A stretch of DNA of 64,000 nt from Apiospora phragmitis (taxonomy: Eukaryota; Ascomycota; Sordariomycetes; Amphisphaeriales; Apiosporaceae). Where the stretch lies: NCBI GenBank assembly GCA_038363925.1, contig JAQQWL010000006.1:5436501-5500500 (forward strand), in the 5' to 3' direction. Under the pieces are notes generated by a model. It had not been told where the DNA came from, searched no databases, and worked only from the letters and a program-made list of their open reading frames with translations. The position numbers and the translations under genes were made by a program. Position 1 is the first letter of the stretch; the number at the start of each line of letters is the position of its first letter. Below, in pieces: positions 23,980 to 35,988 of this stretch.

Positions 23980-24130
23980 GGGGGTGCCACGTGCTTATGC
24001 GCACGAGCCCCTTTCCTGTTTTATAAAGAGGGGTATACGATGCCCCTCGCAGCTAGCAAAAGATAAGACATAAATAATAAAATATAGCAATACAGCACCA
24101 CTTGAACCCTCATTTATACGTATGTACGAA
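23980..24130. other. normal-composition island inside the AT-rich block
   Basis: About 150 bp of balanced base composition inside otherwise RIP-like sequence, with a TATAAAGAGGGG segment followed by a GC-rich stretch and then A-rich sequence. It resembles a promoter or LTR R-U5 region, but no matching second copy is in the window, so its nature is open. Confidence 0.4.
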
Positions 24131-24589
24131 AGCTTATTTAATAATTAAACTTAAAGATAAATATAATATAAACGAGTATAATATTTTAAAAAGTTAAAGA
24201 AATAATAACTTTATAGTAAATAATTCGAAATTATATTTTATTTAATAAAAATAACTTAATTTAAAGGATTAAATAATTTATTACAGTGCGTTTAAACTAA
24301 CCACTACGCTATAAAGAAAAAGCTTTAAAAATAACTAGACGGTTATTTTTATTTAATTCTACGCTTTAAGTGCTACCTCGTGAGAGATTAACTCGTCGAT
24401 CGTAATATAATTATATTAAAATATATATCGATATTAAATAAATATATTCTTTTTTTTAATAATTTATAAAAGTTAATCGGTTTAAAAATAATAATTCCCT
24501 TAAAAACTTAATAAATTTAAAGAATAAAAGTTTAATATAAATAATAAAAGTTAAATAAATAACGAAATTATTATTAAATAATATAACAA

Positions 24590-24845
24590 GGCTAAGAAAT
24601 CGCGGCTGAGGCACGGACAGTTAGTCATGTGACATAAAGGGGTATAATATTAATTTCGCGATGCGTTTCGATATATAACAGATTAATAATAAACATGCAC
24701 TTTTTAATATACACTTAGACGTTCGTTTCGTTACTCCTACAATGTTTCCCCCTAGAAAGAAGGCCGCGTGCAAGCAGCCCAATAAGGGGCTGACCCTACG
24801 AGTGCCGACCGCAGTCTGTAGCAGTACGGATTGTGTGTTTTTAAT
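24590..24845 (+). other. second normal-composition island with a short ORF
   Basis: About 250 bp with normal composition inside the 4.46-kb element. It contains an ATG at about 24741 opening a short Lys/Pro-rich frame (MFPPRKKAACKQPNKG...) that ends soon in AT-rich sequence. It may be the spared 5' end of the element's own gene. Evidence is only composition and the ORF. Confidence 0.35.
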
Positions 24846-25744
24846 AGTTTAAAAATCTCTTTATATTAAAAACCGCTTTAAACGATTTAAAAAATACTCG
24901 TTTATTTATTTTAAATAAGTATAATAGTTATATAATTAATAATTTTATATTCTTTTATTATTAAAATAATATTTACTTATTATTTTTACTTTTTAATTTA
25001 TTATACGGTTTTTAACCCTTTAATACTAAAGTTTTTACTATTATAAAAGCTTATTATTAAAAATAGATCGGGTTTTTATCTTTATTAACGAATTTAACCT
25101 TTATTAATAAATAAAACTTCTTTATATATTATATTAAAGTTTATAAAAAAGCTTTATTAACTTAAAATATTAAAAGTAATTAACGTAATAATAGATTTTA
25201 AGTCGTATATATTACTAAGCAACTTATTAAGTCTTTTTTATTTAAAAATAGTAATTAAAACGAATAGAAAAAATAATATAAGCTTTAATTAATTAAAATA
25301 AAGCCCTTATATTTATTTAAACTCTTTTAATTAATAATATATTATAATTACTATTAAAAAAGTGTATTAATTTAAAATATTAAATTCGATACTTTTATTA
25401 ATTAAATTAAAGCGACCTTATTATATAACGTTAATTATTAAAAAAGATTTAAAGAAGACTATTTATTAATTAATATAGAATTATAAATATAGTCTTTAAA
25501 AGAAAAGTTAAAGCTTATACAACCACGAGAAAACGAAGGGTATAAATTAGCTCGAATTTAAAATTTATATAAATTAAGAGTATATAAAGTACGAGGGAGG
25601 AGTAAAATAAAGTTAAAATTAAAGAATTAAATTTTAAAATATCTATTATATTTATAATTAAAAGCGATTATACTATAATTAAAAATTAAAGGAATAATAA
25701 ATATTTAAAGTTAGTATTTAATTTATACCTTTAATTTTATTAAT

Positions 25745-25791
25745 AAGTTAATTATAGGGGGGGGGGGGGTTAATTATGAGGTGACGTACGT
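25745..25791 (-). repeat. right terminal inverted repeat of the 4.46-kb element
   Basis: Reverse complement of the left end: it finishes in GGTGACGTACGT at 25791 and contains an uninterrupted run of about 13 G, where the left end has two shorter C runs separated by TGTAATTGA. Confidence 0.75.
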
Positions 25792-25793
25792 TA

Positions 25794-26588
25794 TCATAGC
25801 CGCCTATTTAGTTGCCCGAGTCCGTCTATATAAGAACTGAGAGTAATCTGAGACAAGTGGCTTGAAGTGTCACCCTTGCACACTGCCGATACCAGCGCTG
25901 GCGAATTACTACATCGGCGTAGCCTCTCTTTTCAACAAGGAGTTGGTCGGAGAGGCCGGTTTGTCTGACAACTTACCGTTAAACTTGACATCCTCAAGCT
26001 CCTTCCAAACCGGCGGCTCAGTGGGGTTATTTTGAGACAGCCGCTTTACCACCCCCTGCAAGATATTAAGCCCCTCGTAAGACCCGACACCGCTGAAGCC
26101 GTCGCACCGAAGGCTGCTGAGGCGTGGCAAAAATAGGCCCAGCAGCACGCTGACGTACAGCCCCCAATCGGACTGGGGCCAGTACCTCGTCACCTTTTCG
26201 GCCTCTTTGGTAGCGAATTCCTCCCAGGCCAGCGCCAGGGGGTTGTCCGGCAGCTTCTCGCGCACGAGGGCTAGGATGGGCTTCGGGTTGTCGATGTTAG
26301 GCGGGCCGTCCGTCTGGAGACTGCGCACAAGCGGCGCGAGGCCATCGTCGTTGATGGACGATAGCACCGCGCCTAGAATTTTCACCAGGTTGTCTTGGGG
26401 ACGGGCCTTTGCTCTGTCGTACCACGTCCGCACGGTGAGGGTGTGGTACAGCGCCGGCGTGGCGAGGGTGCGGAACGGGCGGCTGGTGCGGGCAAGGTGG
26501 CCAGCGACGCCTTGTCCATGAGGGGGTCTATGTGGGAGATGATTTGGCTGAGCACCTACGGAGGCAAGGAAGAAAGCTGTAGCTTCAT
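25794..26588 (-). pseudogene. N-terminal part of a transposon-split F-box gene
   Basis: On the minus strand from an ATG at 26588 the frame reads MKLQLSSLPP, a TAG stop where F-box proteins have Glu, then VLSQIISHIDPLMDKASLAT, a clear F-box start. After a one-base shift near 26510 it continues LARTSRPFRTLATPALYHTL and runs on as a Leu-rich protein to 25909, with further stops before the transposon edge. Joining across the element using a single TA brings this close to the TYQPGPGRLAYF segment at 21330. The gene is dead: premature stop, frameshifts and insertion. Confidence 0.7.
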
Positions 26589-27550
26589 TTTGACGTTGCC
26601 TCGATTTTATTGCTTGGACCTGGATGCGAGAACGAACCTAGTTCCTGGGTTCTGTTTTCAGCTTCGATTCAATTTGGACAGTAGTCCGCTCGGATGGCAA
26701 AAAAAGAGCAACGACGGTTGCCTGATGACGTCATTGTGTACAACCAAACGCCTCTACCGCCGAAGCCAACTAAAGGCGAGGTCTAGTGGTACCACCTCTT
26801 AGGCCTGTGTAACCAACACAAACGAGAGATTTCAATGAATTTAAGTATAGGTAGGCTAGCTCGTCAAGTGTGAGGGTATACTTAACGAATGGCTCGTAAA
26901 TCATTGTGATCTTGATGGGAGTGAAGTGGGAGCAAACGGAAAAGGGAAAAGAACGATGACAACTATACAACAACAATAACTCCCGCCCAGCCACGTGGAA
27001 CGCTACCTAACACCCTACGCAGAACCAAAAGGGGAACAGTGAAGTTGGCACCAACTTGAAGACACCGCCATACAGGAGGCGGCCTCAAAGACATTCTTTG
27101 GCCATCCGCCTACTGGCGAAGGGGCCATGTCCAGAAACACCACGACACGGGGGCAGGCTGTTGCGCAGCGGAGCCGAGATTCAAACGGACAGGACGAAAA
27201 CGATCAGACATCTAAATGACGTCTTGACTGAATTCCTAGACGCACTGAGAAGAACCACTAGTGAAAGCCTCGGCGTATTGTTGTTGCTGTTATTATTGTA
27301 TTATTAAATGCCATGGGGTCATACTGCATGGAAGCATGCTTCTAGCCTCTCACAGGGCATCGGATCGTGCCGAGCTAGATATAATACTATTCAAGAGAGT
27401 CCACACAGCATCGAGTATGCCGATGATGAGGTATCAGAATGCAAAGTTCTATGTAAACCGCAACGTAGTATGAGCTACGAGTAGAACACACGTTACCACA
27501 GGATATTGCTATCCGTGTCCAAAGCCTGAATAGAAAGAAAGAAACCCCCT
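26589..27550. other. 0.96-kb intergenic region
   Basis: Sequence between the 5' end of the broken F-box gene and the 3' end of the Nudix gene. Short overlapping ORFs show no recognisable family. Nothing else is seen. Confidence 0.5.
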
Positions 27551-28372
27551 TTATTCGGATTGCAAGACATCATCATGAAGCCGTGGGTTTTCCCGCACCA
27601 GGTTCTCCACCGGCAAGAACAACTCCTCGGCGCCGCCCTCCCTATTGGCCATGGCCTGAATCTCCGGCCAGCTCTTCCAAGTCCATCCCTCGCACTTGTT
27701 TGGCTCTAACCTCTATGAGTAAGAAAAAAAGGGTTAGTGAGTAAACAGCCCAACTATTTAAGCCGGGCCGTGCCACGCGCGCGGGCGGGAACGTTGAGAA
27801 AAACTCAGAAGCTCAAAGTCCTCTCACCAGAGGATTCGTGGAAAAAAATGTCCAAAGTGGGAAACTTACTTGGGGCAGCTGCTGAGGGTCTCTGCGCTCG
27901 CACTTCATAAACACGGTGATGTAGTGTTTGTCCAGCTCGGGAAACCTGTCGTTGGTGAGGCCGACGACCCGTCCGGCCCGGATTCGCAAGCCCGTCTCCT
28001 CCAGCGTCTCGCGTTCCACGCAGTCGGCAAAGTCCTCGCCCTGCTCGAGGTGCCCGCCCGGGAATCCCCAGTGTCCTGAATATCGATAGGTAGGCAGTCA
28101 GCAAGGTTGGGGAACCTTAATAATGGGACGGGACGGTGATGGCCTCCCCCCCGGGAATAAGTCTTGGCTGGGAAAAGAGAACGGGCCAGACCATGCAGGG
28201 GAGGGAAAACAAGAAGAATCGGGATTCTTCGGATTCTTCTTGTTACCTTAAGCTTACTTAGTCACTTACCTCTCCCCAGGGCGCTGAGACGGCGTCCTAT
28301 CAGTATGCGGCCTTGTTCGTCGGCGATGATGGCGAAGATGCCCACACGGGGGTGCAAACCGTGGCACGCCAT
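27551..28372 (-). CDS. Nudix hydrolase (NUDT15-like)
   Basis: Exons 28372-28270, 28075-27870 and 27712-27551 join in phase to give 156 residues, with no frameshift. After an N-terminal strand (HPRVGIFAIIADEQGRILIG) the protein has HWGFPGGHLEQGEDFADC followed by ERETLEETGL, a complete Nudix box (GX5EX7REUXEEXGU). The C-terminal part, with HYITVFMKCERRDPQ and LEPNKCEGWTW, fits small NUDT15/MutT-like enzymes that hydrolyse (oxidised) nucleoside di- and triphosphates. It has no targeting signal, so is presumably cytosolic. The exact substrate cannot be read from sequence. Confidence 0.92.
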
Positions 28373-29215
28373 GGGTCAGTACCCGAAGTCCACAAGAAAC
28401 GAAATTCGAACAGCTTGGCGACTTGGAAAATATTGGTCGGATATGGTTGTTAGTCGCTTATCATCTTGTCTCTCTCTCTCTCTCTCTCTTTGTGGCCAGG
28501 GCAGCCTTTCCCCGAGAATGATAAGTGAGAGGGAACTGGGAATTGAGACCAGAAGAAAAAGGCCATCTGAAAATTCCATCCCTCTATCGCTGAACCTAAG
28601 GGGAATAAGCACCTGCCGCCACTGCCTCCCGGAGAATGCGCAATCCTGCATCGCCAACGCATGTCAATGCCACCAAGATACCGATTAAGGAGCTAGGTTT
28701 CTTGGCCCCGCGTCGCGGTCCCAATCGCCCTTTAGGCTGTGGGGAAATTAGGGTGGGCTTCGTGTGCATAGTGTTTATCTATTGGATATGTATCGTGTCA
28801 AGGGTCTGGTAGTGCACCATAACATACCAGCGCATGATCAACCTCGCCGCATTCGTGCACATATTGTGCAGACCGCCCCGTTGAAGGCCCTGTATTTTGA
28901 TAGCTGCAGCTGGGGAAATGAATGCGTCGTTGGGGGGCAGGCAGGGTTACTCATCCTGTCTGCCATGCGCATGCGACAGAAGGCCGTGACGGGAGGGGAA
29001 GGGAGCTTCTGCACCGAGTTACCATGGAAGCGCTCTCTTGGTTCATCTCGATTCAAGGAAAACCCCTCCAAAATCTTCATAAGATGGGATGAAAAGGCAC
29101 ATCCGAACTTTTCCTTGCTAGTTATTGCAAACTTTCGGCTACACAGGGAAGGACTCAGGAGAAAGCATAATTCACGAGTCACGAGAGTTCTGGTCTCTCG
29201 GCTCGAATTCGCATA
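28373..29215. other. 0.84-kb intergenic region between divergent genes
   Basis: Upstream of both the Nudix gene (minus) and the unknown gene at 29216 (plus). Contains a CT microsatellite, listed separately. ORFs here overlap on both strands without family features. Confidence 0.5.
28469..28490. repeat. (TC)n microsatellite
   Basis: About 10 uninterrupted TC dinucleotides, roughly 100 bp upstream of the Nudix start codon. CT-rich tracts are common in fungal promoters, so it may be part of the Nudix promoter. Confidence 0.8.
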
Positions 29216-30544
29216 ATGGGGTCATCTTTCAGCCACCAGACAGTAGCTGAAAGCCCAGGGAAGCTTTTCTCTTCATCATTGGATCTTTTTGCCACCACCA
29301 ACAACACCCCATCGGATCTGGATCAGTAAGTATCCCTTGTTCGTTGTGGCAGCTCTTCGTCACTGCATATGCTCTTCGTTCGTCTTCCCCTCTGGCTAAA
29401 CGTTTTGTTGTGGTGGCAGAACTCATTATGTCCCGGGAAAGAGGATGCGTCCTCGGAACGAGGCGACTGTAGAGAACCACACCATGGGCGCCTCGCTTCC
29501 CCGATACTTGGAGATCAAAGTCCACCAAGCGGTCCTGGAGAGGGCGTACAGCGAGATCGTAGTGCGGGGCCGCTATGCCCGCCACGAAGCATCGTCGCCG
29601 GGTTCGGGCTCGATGGCGTTCGACGGCGAGAAGAGGGACAAGCCGTTCAACTGGGAGCGGCCGACAGCGCGGGTCGAGGGCCAGACGCTTTACGTCGAGT
29701 GCTTCCCGGGCTACGACCACGTGGAGCACTATGCCGAAATCATCGCCAACTATCTCAAGATCAGGGAGAATCAGGGCGGGTTCAGTGGCCATGCCCTGAC
29801 GCCGTCTTCTCGAGTCTTCTTCGAGCCGGCATCGTGCTCGGACACGCAGATGGCTTTGCAGGCCACCAACCTCGGCGAGTTCCCTGGTGACGGCGTGGAC
29901 ACGGTGATCCTCGGGCTGGTCTGGTACTTGCCTCGACTGACGGGCGCAGACACAGATTGGAGCGGCGATGGCCCCTGGCAGTGGATCATCAAGTCGTTTG
30001 GTGCCAGGCGTGTGGCATTTCTAGGGTTCCGCCCGGCGTTTTGGGGCGACATCTCGGGCGAGGTTGTGCACACGCTGGCGTCGCGGTTCGGCATCAAGGA
30101 GGTGCTGTACCTGGGGAAGCTGGGGCGCTGCAGCCCGAGGTAGCACCCAACATGTGGCTGGCGACGGGGGGTCGGTCGCTGGTGCACGGGCGGGTGGTGG
30201 AGTGGGCGAGCGCGTTGGGCGCATCTGTCGAGCGCCGCAGGAACGGCGCCGTCATCGTGGGGACGCACGTTACGTTGGGCAGTTTGCTGCACGAGACTAA
30301 GAGCTGGCATTCCCAGCTTGTCGGCGAGGTCGACTTCGTGGATCCCGAGATCGGCATGATGGCCCAGGCTGCCATCCGCAGCGGCATCCGGTACGGCTAC
30401 CTGCACATGATCACGGACAACCTAGGACGCAAGTACGATGAAGACTTGTCGAACGAGAGGAAGGAGAGCGTCCTCCGGCATCGTGCCAGGCTGCACCAGG
30501 TGGTCCAAGACGTTGTAGAGGATCACCTTTGGACAAACCCTTAG
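29216..30544 (+). CDS. conserved hypothetical protein, one frameshift
   Basis: Exon 1 is 29216-29325 and exon 2 is 29420-30544, joined through a CA/A codon; the total is 411 residues once one base is restored. The frame breaks at about 30125, in a GGGG run: frame A ends in LYLGKLGRCSPR, while the next frame continues LGKLGALQPEVAPNMWLAT. Recognisable-looking blocks are TLYVECFPGYDHVEHYAEII, the VDTVILGLVWYLPRL segment, FVDPEIGMMAQAA and YGYLHMITDNLG followed by EDLSNERK. The last part recalls the end of nucleoside-phosphorylase-like folds (Asp/Glu-rich, SNE-like), but I cannot assign a family. No signal peptide or membrane segment is seen. Confidence 0.7.
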
Positions 30545-33500
30545 TAAAGTCACGAATCAGATCAGTTCCGGGGACTGTTCCCTTTCATTTCCCGCCGTCC
30601 TCGCTGGGTCCGGAATTAGAAAACAACTCCATTGAGCAATAATCAATGGTTTACTTACAGTGTCATGTCTCCTGAATTTAGACAAGATAGTCGGACGAGT
30701 TTCAAACGAAGGCAAGGAAAGGCAGCTGGAGGAATTTCCGGCCGGGAGCCTTCGTTTGATGGCTGAGCCAGAACATTGCCTATGATGTCGGGACTCGTTT
30801 ACCTCCGCAGAATGAAAAATAAAAACCTCAGCTGCAGTCAATATATGCATCATCGTGAATGTAACTCACGCTATGCACTCAGGAACGCAGGGGCCTTTGG
30901 CGAGACTAGAGGGCGCAGGGGGTGCTATAATTGGTAGGGTGGCACTCAACCGACGAGAAGGCCGATGCTGCGATTCCCAGAGTACATTGACATCGGCCCG
31001 AGCGCGTGCGGTGGCAGTGGCTCATCTAATTCTCATATGGGGATCGAATCAAGATGGTGTTGCAGGACCAGGTGGTGTGCGGGTAATAAACCATCTATGG
31101 CGACAGGAAATCCCCCGGTCGCCCGTCTGGGTGGAAGGACACGAGACAGCAGCCCTCCCGACAACCGCCAAATATTTGCAGGTCATCCACACAGCGCAGA
31201 TCCCTCGGCAAGGTCTTTCTGCCGCCTAGTGGGACGCTTAAGGGTCTGGACTTCATGTATAGTAGGAAGAGGCCTGTGGGGGAGCTATCCAATGCTGTGC
31301 AGCGTAAACGGCAAGCTAATGCCCTCCACTGGGCAGCAAACCGTGTGAGGACGGTTTGTACTGGCAATACCACCCGAATAGAATCAGCCGGTTGATCACA
31401 TTCGCATATCATGATGTGATGGCTGGGATGAGTCACTGCTCAGGCGCTTGTTGGTTCGAGTTCGGTGAACAGGCGCCCTGGACTGCTGCACACTAGACCA
31501 TTGTGCCAAGAAGCGACCCAATAGTTACCAAGTCCAAAACCTGCCAGCAGTTATGGACCCAGCAGGATGGTACGGTTAGCAGCTGTTGGCTGTGACCATG
31601 AGCCATGGACTATGGGCATCAGCAGCCGCGGAGCCGATAGTGTGTGGACAGTTGATCAGTGGTGGCTGAGGCCCGAGAAAACAGGCCAGCACGCCATAGC
31701 GCGGCAGGATTGGCATGGAATTCCAGTAAATGCCATGCGGAACATGGGATCAGGAGAAAATGCTGGTCCGTCTGTGCAGGATTGCCTCCAACTTTCGGGC
31801 CTGTGCTCCGGCAAACGTCGTTGGGACGGGTCAGTGGTCTTGGAGGAACTTGGCAAATGGTCTTGTTTTTTGTATTTCCTTAGCTCCGGCTGAAACCAAT
31901 AGGGCGATTGATCTATTTCCCCCAGGCGAGAAGGATGTAGTGCGAGTGTGTATGACCAAGCTCAGGTGTGTGTGTGCGCACCAGCAAAATCCCTGGCCAT
32001 AGGTTGGTCCCTTCTCGGGGAAACGACGACAAGCTTTTGGGGCCGACGAATTTCTGCAAGTCTGTTGCACTGTACTTGATGTAGCTTGCAGAAGTAGAAG
32101 TGGTGGTGATGGTGTAACACAGGAGTAGCAGGGGTGAGCAGGGACGGCTTTGTCAAATATTGAACATCGAACCCGCCTAGCCCATAGATTGGAGGCCTAG
32201 TAGTAGCCAAACCAGACATTCAGACATTTCGCTTGGGAGGAATCGGTCCCAAAGCGTCTTTGCAGCCGTCCCGAAAAAACCTCATTCTGCAGAGGTTTCA
32301 ATCTGATCAATTCAACTACCTGTTCTGTGTCAGACGATTGCTCATATTCAGATTGATGAGTCGTGTACTGGACGCGAGTTGTTACAGTTCATGTTCGCGT
32401 GTCTAGCTACCTTGAGTACCTACCTAAGGTTAGGTAATAGGTAGTATGTACCGATTATGGCTTCTTAGGGGGGGTCCACTCTCTCCACGTTTCTGGAAAG
32501 AGCCTGGAATCGCCCCCAGGGTTTGGGTTCCTTCAAGATCCCCATTGTTTTTTCCCTTCCTTTGACCGACCCCGAGTCCCCAGGTTTTGGTCGATCTACG
32601 ACTACCGAATTCAACCGTCTCTAGCGTCTTTCACATCACGGGCAACGATTCCCGAATAGAACAAACAGCCACTGGTACGATGAATGGGCATGGGCCACCA
32701 CCTGCTTTTAGTTCCCGTGCTCCTGGCAAATCTAAGCACAAATGAACCGGTCGCCTGCTATTGGCGCATTTCCATTCTACCCGAATTTGCCGGCCAATTT
32801 AACCGGACCTATCCTGGCACCCCTGTCGCTCGGGTCTCCCAGCAAACTGTGCCGGCATGGGCATCCCAGCCTGCACGCTCGCTCATCTGTACTCCATGAG
32901 TCGACCATGGTGCCATGGCATCCCGTTGATCATCGCTGCGTCCACACATGTGCAGACTGTCAGCCTGGCAGCACAACTTTCTCTCGCCGCCCAGAACGGC
33001 CGTGGTCAAGTGCCTTGGCTACCACGCAATTGAGTTGGTGTTGACGGGTAAATCCACGGAATGGATAGGTACGGTCAGTGCACTTTTGGAGGTCGTGGCC
33101 GTCAAGTCTACCTATTACCCAAGGGCAATGGGTGCTTGTCGGTGTCGAAACCCCACTGAGCAGTTGAGGGATTCCGAGTCTCAGGTGGTTTTCTTTCTGT
33201 CCACTGCTCTGGTTGGTTGAGTCAACTAGATTGTGGCTTGCATCCTCGAGATATGTTCGACCGCTGATTACACAGTCATGCCATCTTCCTTTTGCTCCAT
33301 CCTACCGGAAATCTGGCTGCATCTGTCTTTTCAGCTCACCTGCCTTAGCTAAGCTAGGGCTTTCATTCCACAAAGCAGACAGGCTAGACGGTCCGTCTTC
33401 CATCCCCATGGGCAAGGGGCGCGGGTCTGGGGAAGTGTGGGAAAAAAAGAAAACCATTCCCCATTTTGCTTTCACCCACCATAACAGCTGACTGTGTGCC

Positions 33501-33978
33501 TCCACTGCAGTACGCAGAAAAGAGCGTAGTTTAGTCCAGAGTCGCCTCGGTTGGCCGGCAGGCCTTCTCCAATTCCTCTTGCCAATCCCCACGTCCCATT
33601 CGGCGAAGCTGAGGTGCTCTTGACACACCTAGCGGTCCAGACACGGAACCGGAACTAGCTCGCTTGCTCGTTGGCCCACGGCTCGACCATCATTGCACGA
33701 CTACGGCCTACCCCCTGCCTAATACCGCCGCACACCCATGCCTACTCCAGATTGCCCTCCCCGCCTCCAATGCAACCAATCCGGCCCAGGGTCTCTCCGG
33801 GGCAGCTCAAGATATATGAACGAACATTTCCCTGCATCCACATGAACCCTTCCTCCTGGATTGTCCATCCGAGTCTCAACGCCTCAATAGAGTGGTCTCG
33901 TGTGCCCGTCTCTGACTTGAACGCCCTCTGAAACTTTCCCAAAGGTCACCCAGCCCGTCGGGTTTATCGCCAGCCAGG
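30545..33978. other. 3.4-kb intergenic region upstream of the sugar transporter
   Basis: Normal base composition, no AT-rich block. Many ORFs of 60-130 codons overlap on both strands but none shows a family pattern, a convincing splice structure or codon bias. It is unusually long for this window and may be an extended transporter promoter or contain non-coding RNA; nothing specific can be shown. Confidence 0.45.
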
Positions 33979-35988
33979 ATGGTTGCCATCGCGACTCCCC
34001 ACGTGGGGGCCGAGGGTCAAGCCAGCCAGAAGCTGGTCATGGCCCAAGAGGAAGCCCCCGATTTCGAGAGAGTGCACTGGATGAGAGAACCGCATCTGCG
34101 GAAGCTCTACGCCTGCTGCTTCATCCTCATGCTCGCCTCGGCCACCACCGGTTACGATGGGTAAGTGCATACTGGCCGGATCCCCTACCCAGCCATAACG
34201 TACCCAGAGTATGCTGACATTTCTCCGACGCCGGACAGTTCCCTCATCAACGTTTCCCAACAGATCCCACTGTGGAAGAAGTACCTGCCCGAGGTCGACG
34301 AGGAAGCCGACTCCAATTCCGAAAGCTGGTTGGGTCTCCTAGTCAACATGATGAACATTGGAAGTATTGTCAGCTTCTTCATCACGTGAGTATACCGACG
34401 GCAATGAATCCTGCCAGCCCCTTCCTCTCTACTAAGGGATATCGAGACTGACCTTGAATAGCCCCTATGTCGCTGACAACCTCGGCGAAGACCCGCGATT
34501 GCTATTGGCTGCGTCTTCATGGTCCTCGGTGGTTGTCTGTCGGCCTTCTGCAACGGCTACGGCAGTAAGCAAACCTGTTACTTGGCAACATCCCTGACAG
34601 CATGGCTAACTGAAAGTCCCAGTGTTCATTGCCGGTCGATTCCTCCTTGGTTTCGGAAACAGTTTCGCGCAGATGGCCTCGCCCCTGCTACTCACGGAGA
34701 TTTGCCATCCCCAGCACCGTGGTCCTCTGACCGCCGTCTATAACTGCCTCTGGAACGCCGGCTCTCTAGTAGTCTCCTGCATCGGCTGGGGTACTGCCAC
34801 CGTTGGGAACGACTGGTCGTGGCGATCCATCACCTTCATCCAAGTCGTCCCCTCCGTGATCCAGCTGGCCTTCATCTGGTGGATTCCCGAATCTCCTCGA
34901 TTCCTCCTGCACAAGGACCGCAGCGATGAGGCTTTGCACATGCTGGCCAAGTACCACGCCGGTGGCGACGTGAACAACCCGACCGTCCAGTTCGAGTTTC
35001 AAGAGATTCGCGAGACCATGCGCCTGGAGAAGGAGGCCAACCGCAATGTTGGCTATGCTGACTTCGTGAAGACCAAGGGCAACCGCTGGCGACTGGCAAT
35101 TCTGGTCTCTCTCGGTGTCATCTCTCAATACAGTGGCAACGCTCTGTTCTCCAACTACATCAATGCCGTCTACAAGGGTGCCGGCATCACTGGAGTAAAT
35201 CAGCAGCTCGGTGTAAGTTGATCTCCCATGTGCTTCTTCTTCTGTTTTTTTCCTTGAGTCACTCTCTACAAAGCCTATCTGCTGACCGATTCCTACAGCT
35301 TTCCACTGGCAAGACCATCCTCGACTTGTTCGTGACCATCGGTGCTGCCATGACAGTCGACTATTTTGGCCGTCGACCCCTCTTCCTGCTCTGGCCGGAG
35401 GCATGTGCGCATCGTTCCTGGTCTGGACCATTATCGGCGCCATCTATGAGAACTCGGGTGAAACGAACATGTCGGCCGGCTACGCGCAGATCCCCTTCGT
35501 CTGGTTCTTCGGCATCTTCTACGATATCGGTTTCTCCGGTCTGCTCATTGCCTACGCCCTCGAGATCTTGCCCTTCAAGCTCCGTGCCAAGGGTATGACA
35601 ATCATGAACATCGTCGTCCAGGCCATTCTCGCCATCGGCAACCAAACCAACCTGCTGGCCTGGAACAGGCTACCCAACCACTGGAACTTCATGCTGTTCT
35701 ACACTGTACGTTACTCTTTCGTTTCCTTAGCCGCTACTTCCGAGAAAAACGTTTGCTGACCCTTACTCCACTAAACAGCTCTGGGACTTCGTCGAGCTTG
35801 TCTTCGTTTACTTCTTCTACGTCGAGACCAAGGGCCCGACCCTTGAGGAGATCGCCAAGATCTTCGATGGTTCTGATGCCGTCGTCGCCAACATTAACCT
35901 CCACCAGGTCGAGAAGGACATCCACACCCAAGTCCACGAGGAGGAGATCCTGGAGAAGGATATGCACTCGCCCAAGACCGCCATCTGA
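33979..35988 (+). CDS. MFS sugar transporter (lactose permease/hexose transporter type), two frameshifts
   Basis: Six exons (33979-34160, 34239-34385, 34462-34564, 34623-35212, 35299-35705, 35779-35988) join in phase, giving 546 residues after restoring two bases. Sugar-porter signatures are present: GRFLLGFGNSFAQM, WIPESPRFLLHKDR, VDYFGRRPLFLL and VETKGPTLEEI, with about 12 hydrophobic segments. It belongs to the fungal lactose-permease-like branch of the plasma-membrane sugar:H+ symporters. Frameshifts are near 34485 (before RPAIAIGCVFMVLGG) and near 35390 (before AGGMCASFLVW), each explained by one missing base. The rest of the gene, including all splice sites, is intact. The substrate cannot be told from sequence. 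Confidence 0.88.

Larger units (their letters stand above)
21336..25791. mobile_element. 4.46-kb TIR DNA transposon, RIP-degraded, with nested Fot-like element
   Basis: Both ends carry the same inverted sequence starting ACGTACGTCACC, followed by ATAATT and a long C run, and both are flanked by TA (21334-21335 and 25792-25793). This looks like a TA target duplication as in Tc1/mariner-type elements. The interior is A/T-rich with no frame left, apart from two islands of normal composition. A separate 2.0-kb element occupies 21719-23715, so the outer element alone is about 2.46 kb. The family of its transposase is not recognisable. It interrupts an F-box gene. Confidence 0.75.

Noticed and set aside
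28764..29216. 150-codon ORF upstream of the 29216 gene
   Set aside because: No family pattern, and an overlapping ORF of similar length lies on the other strand; probably chance.
31440..31480. GGTTCGAGTTC resembling a tRNA B box
   Set aside because: No matching A box or cloverleaf stems could be found at proper spacing.
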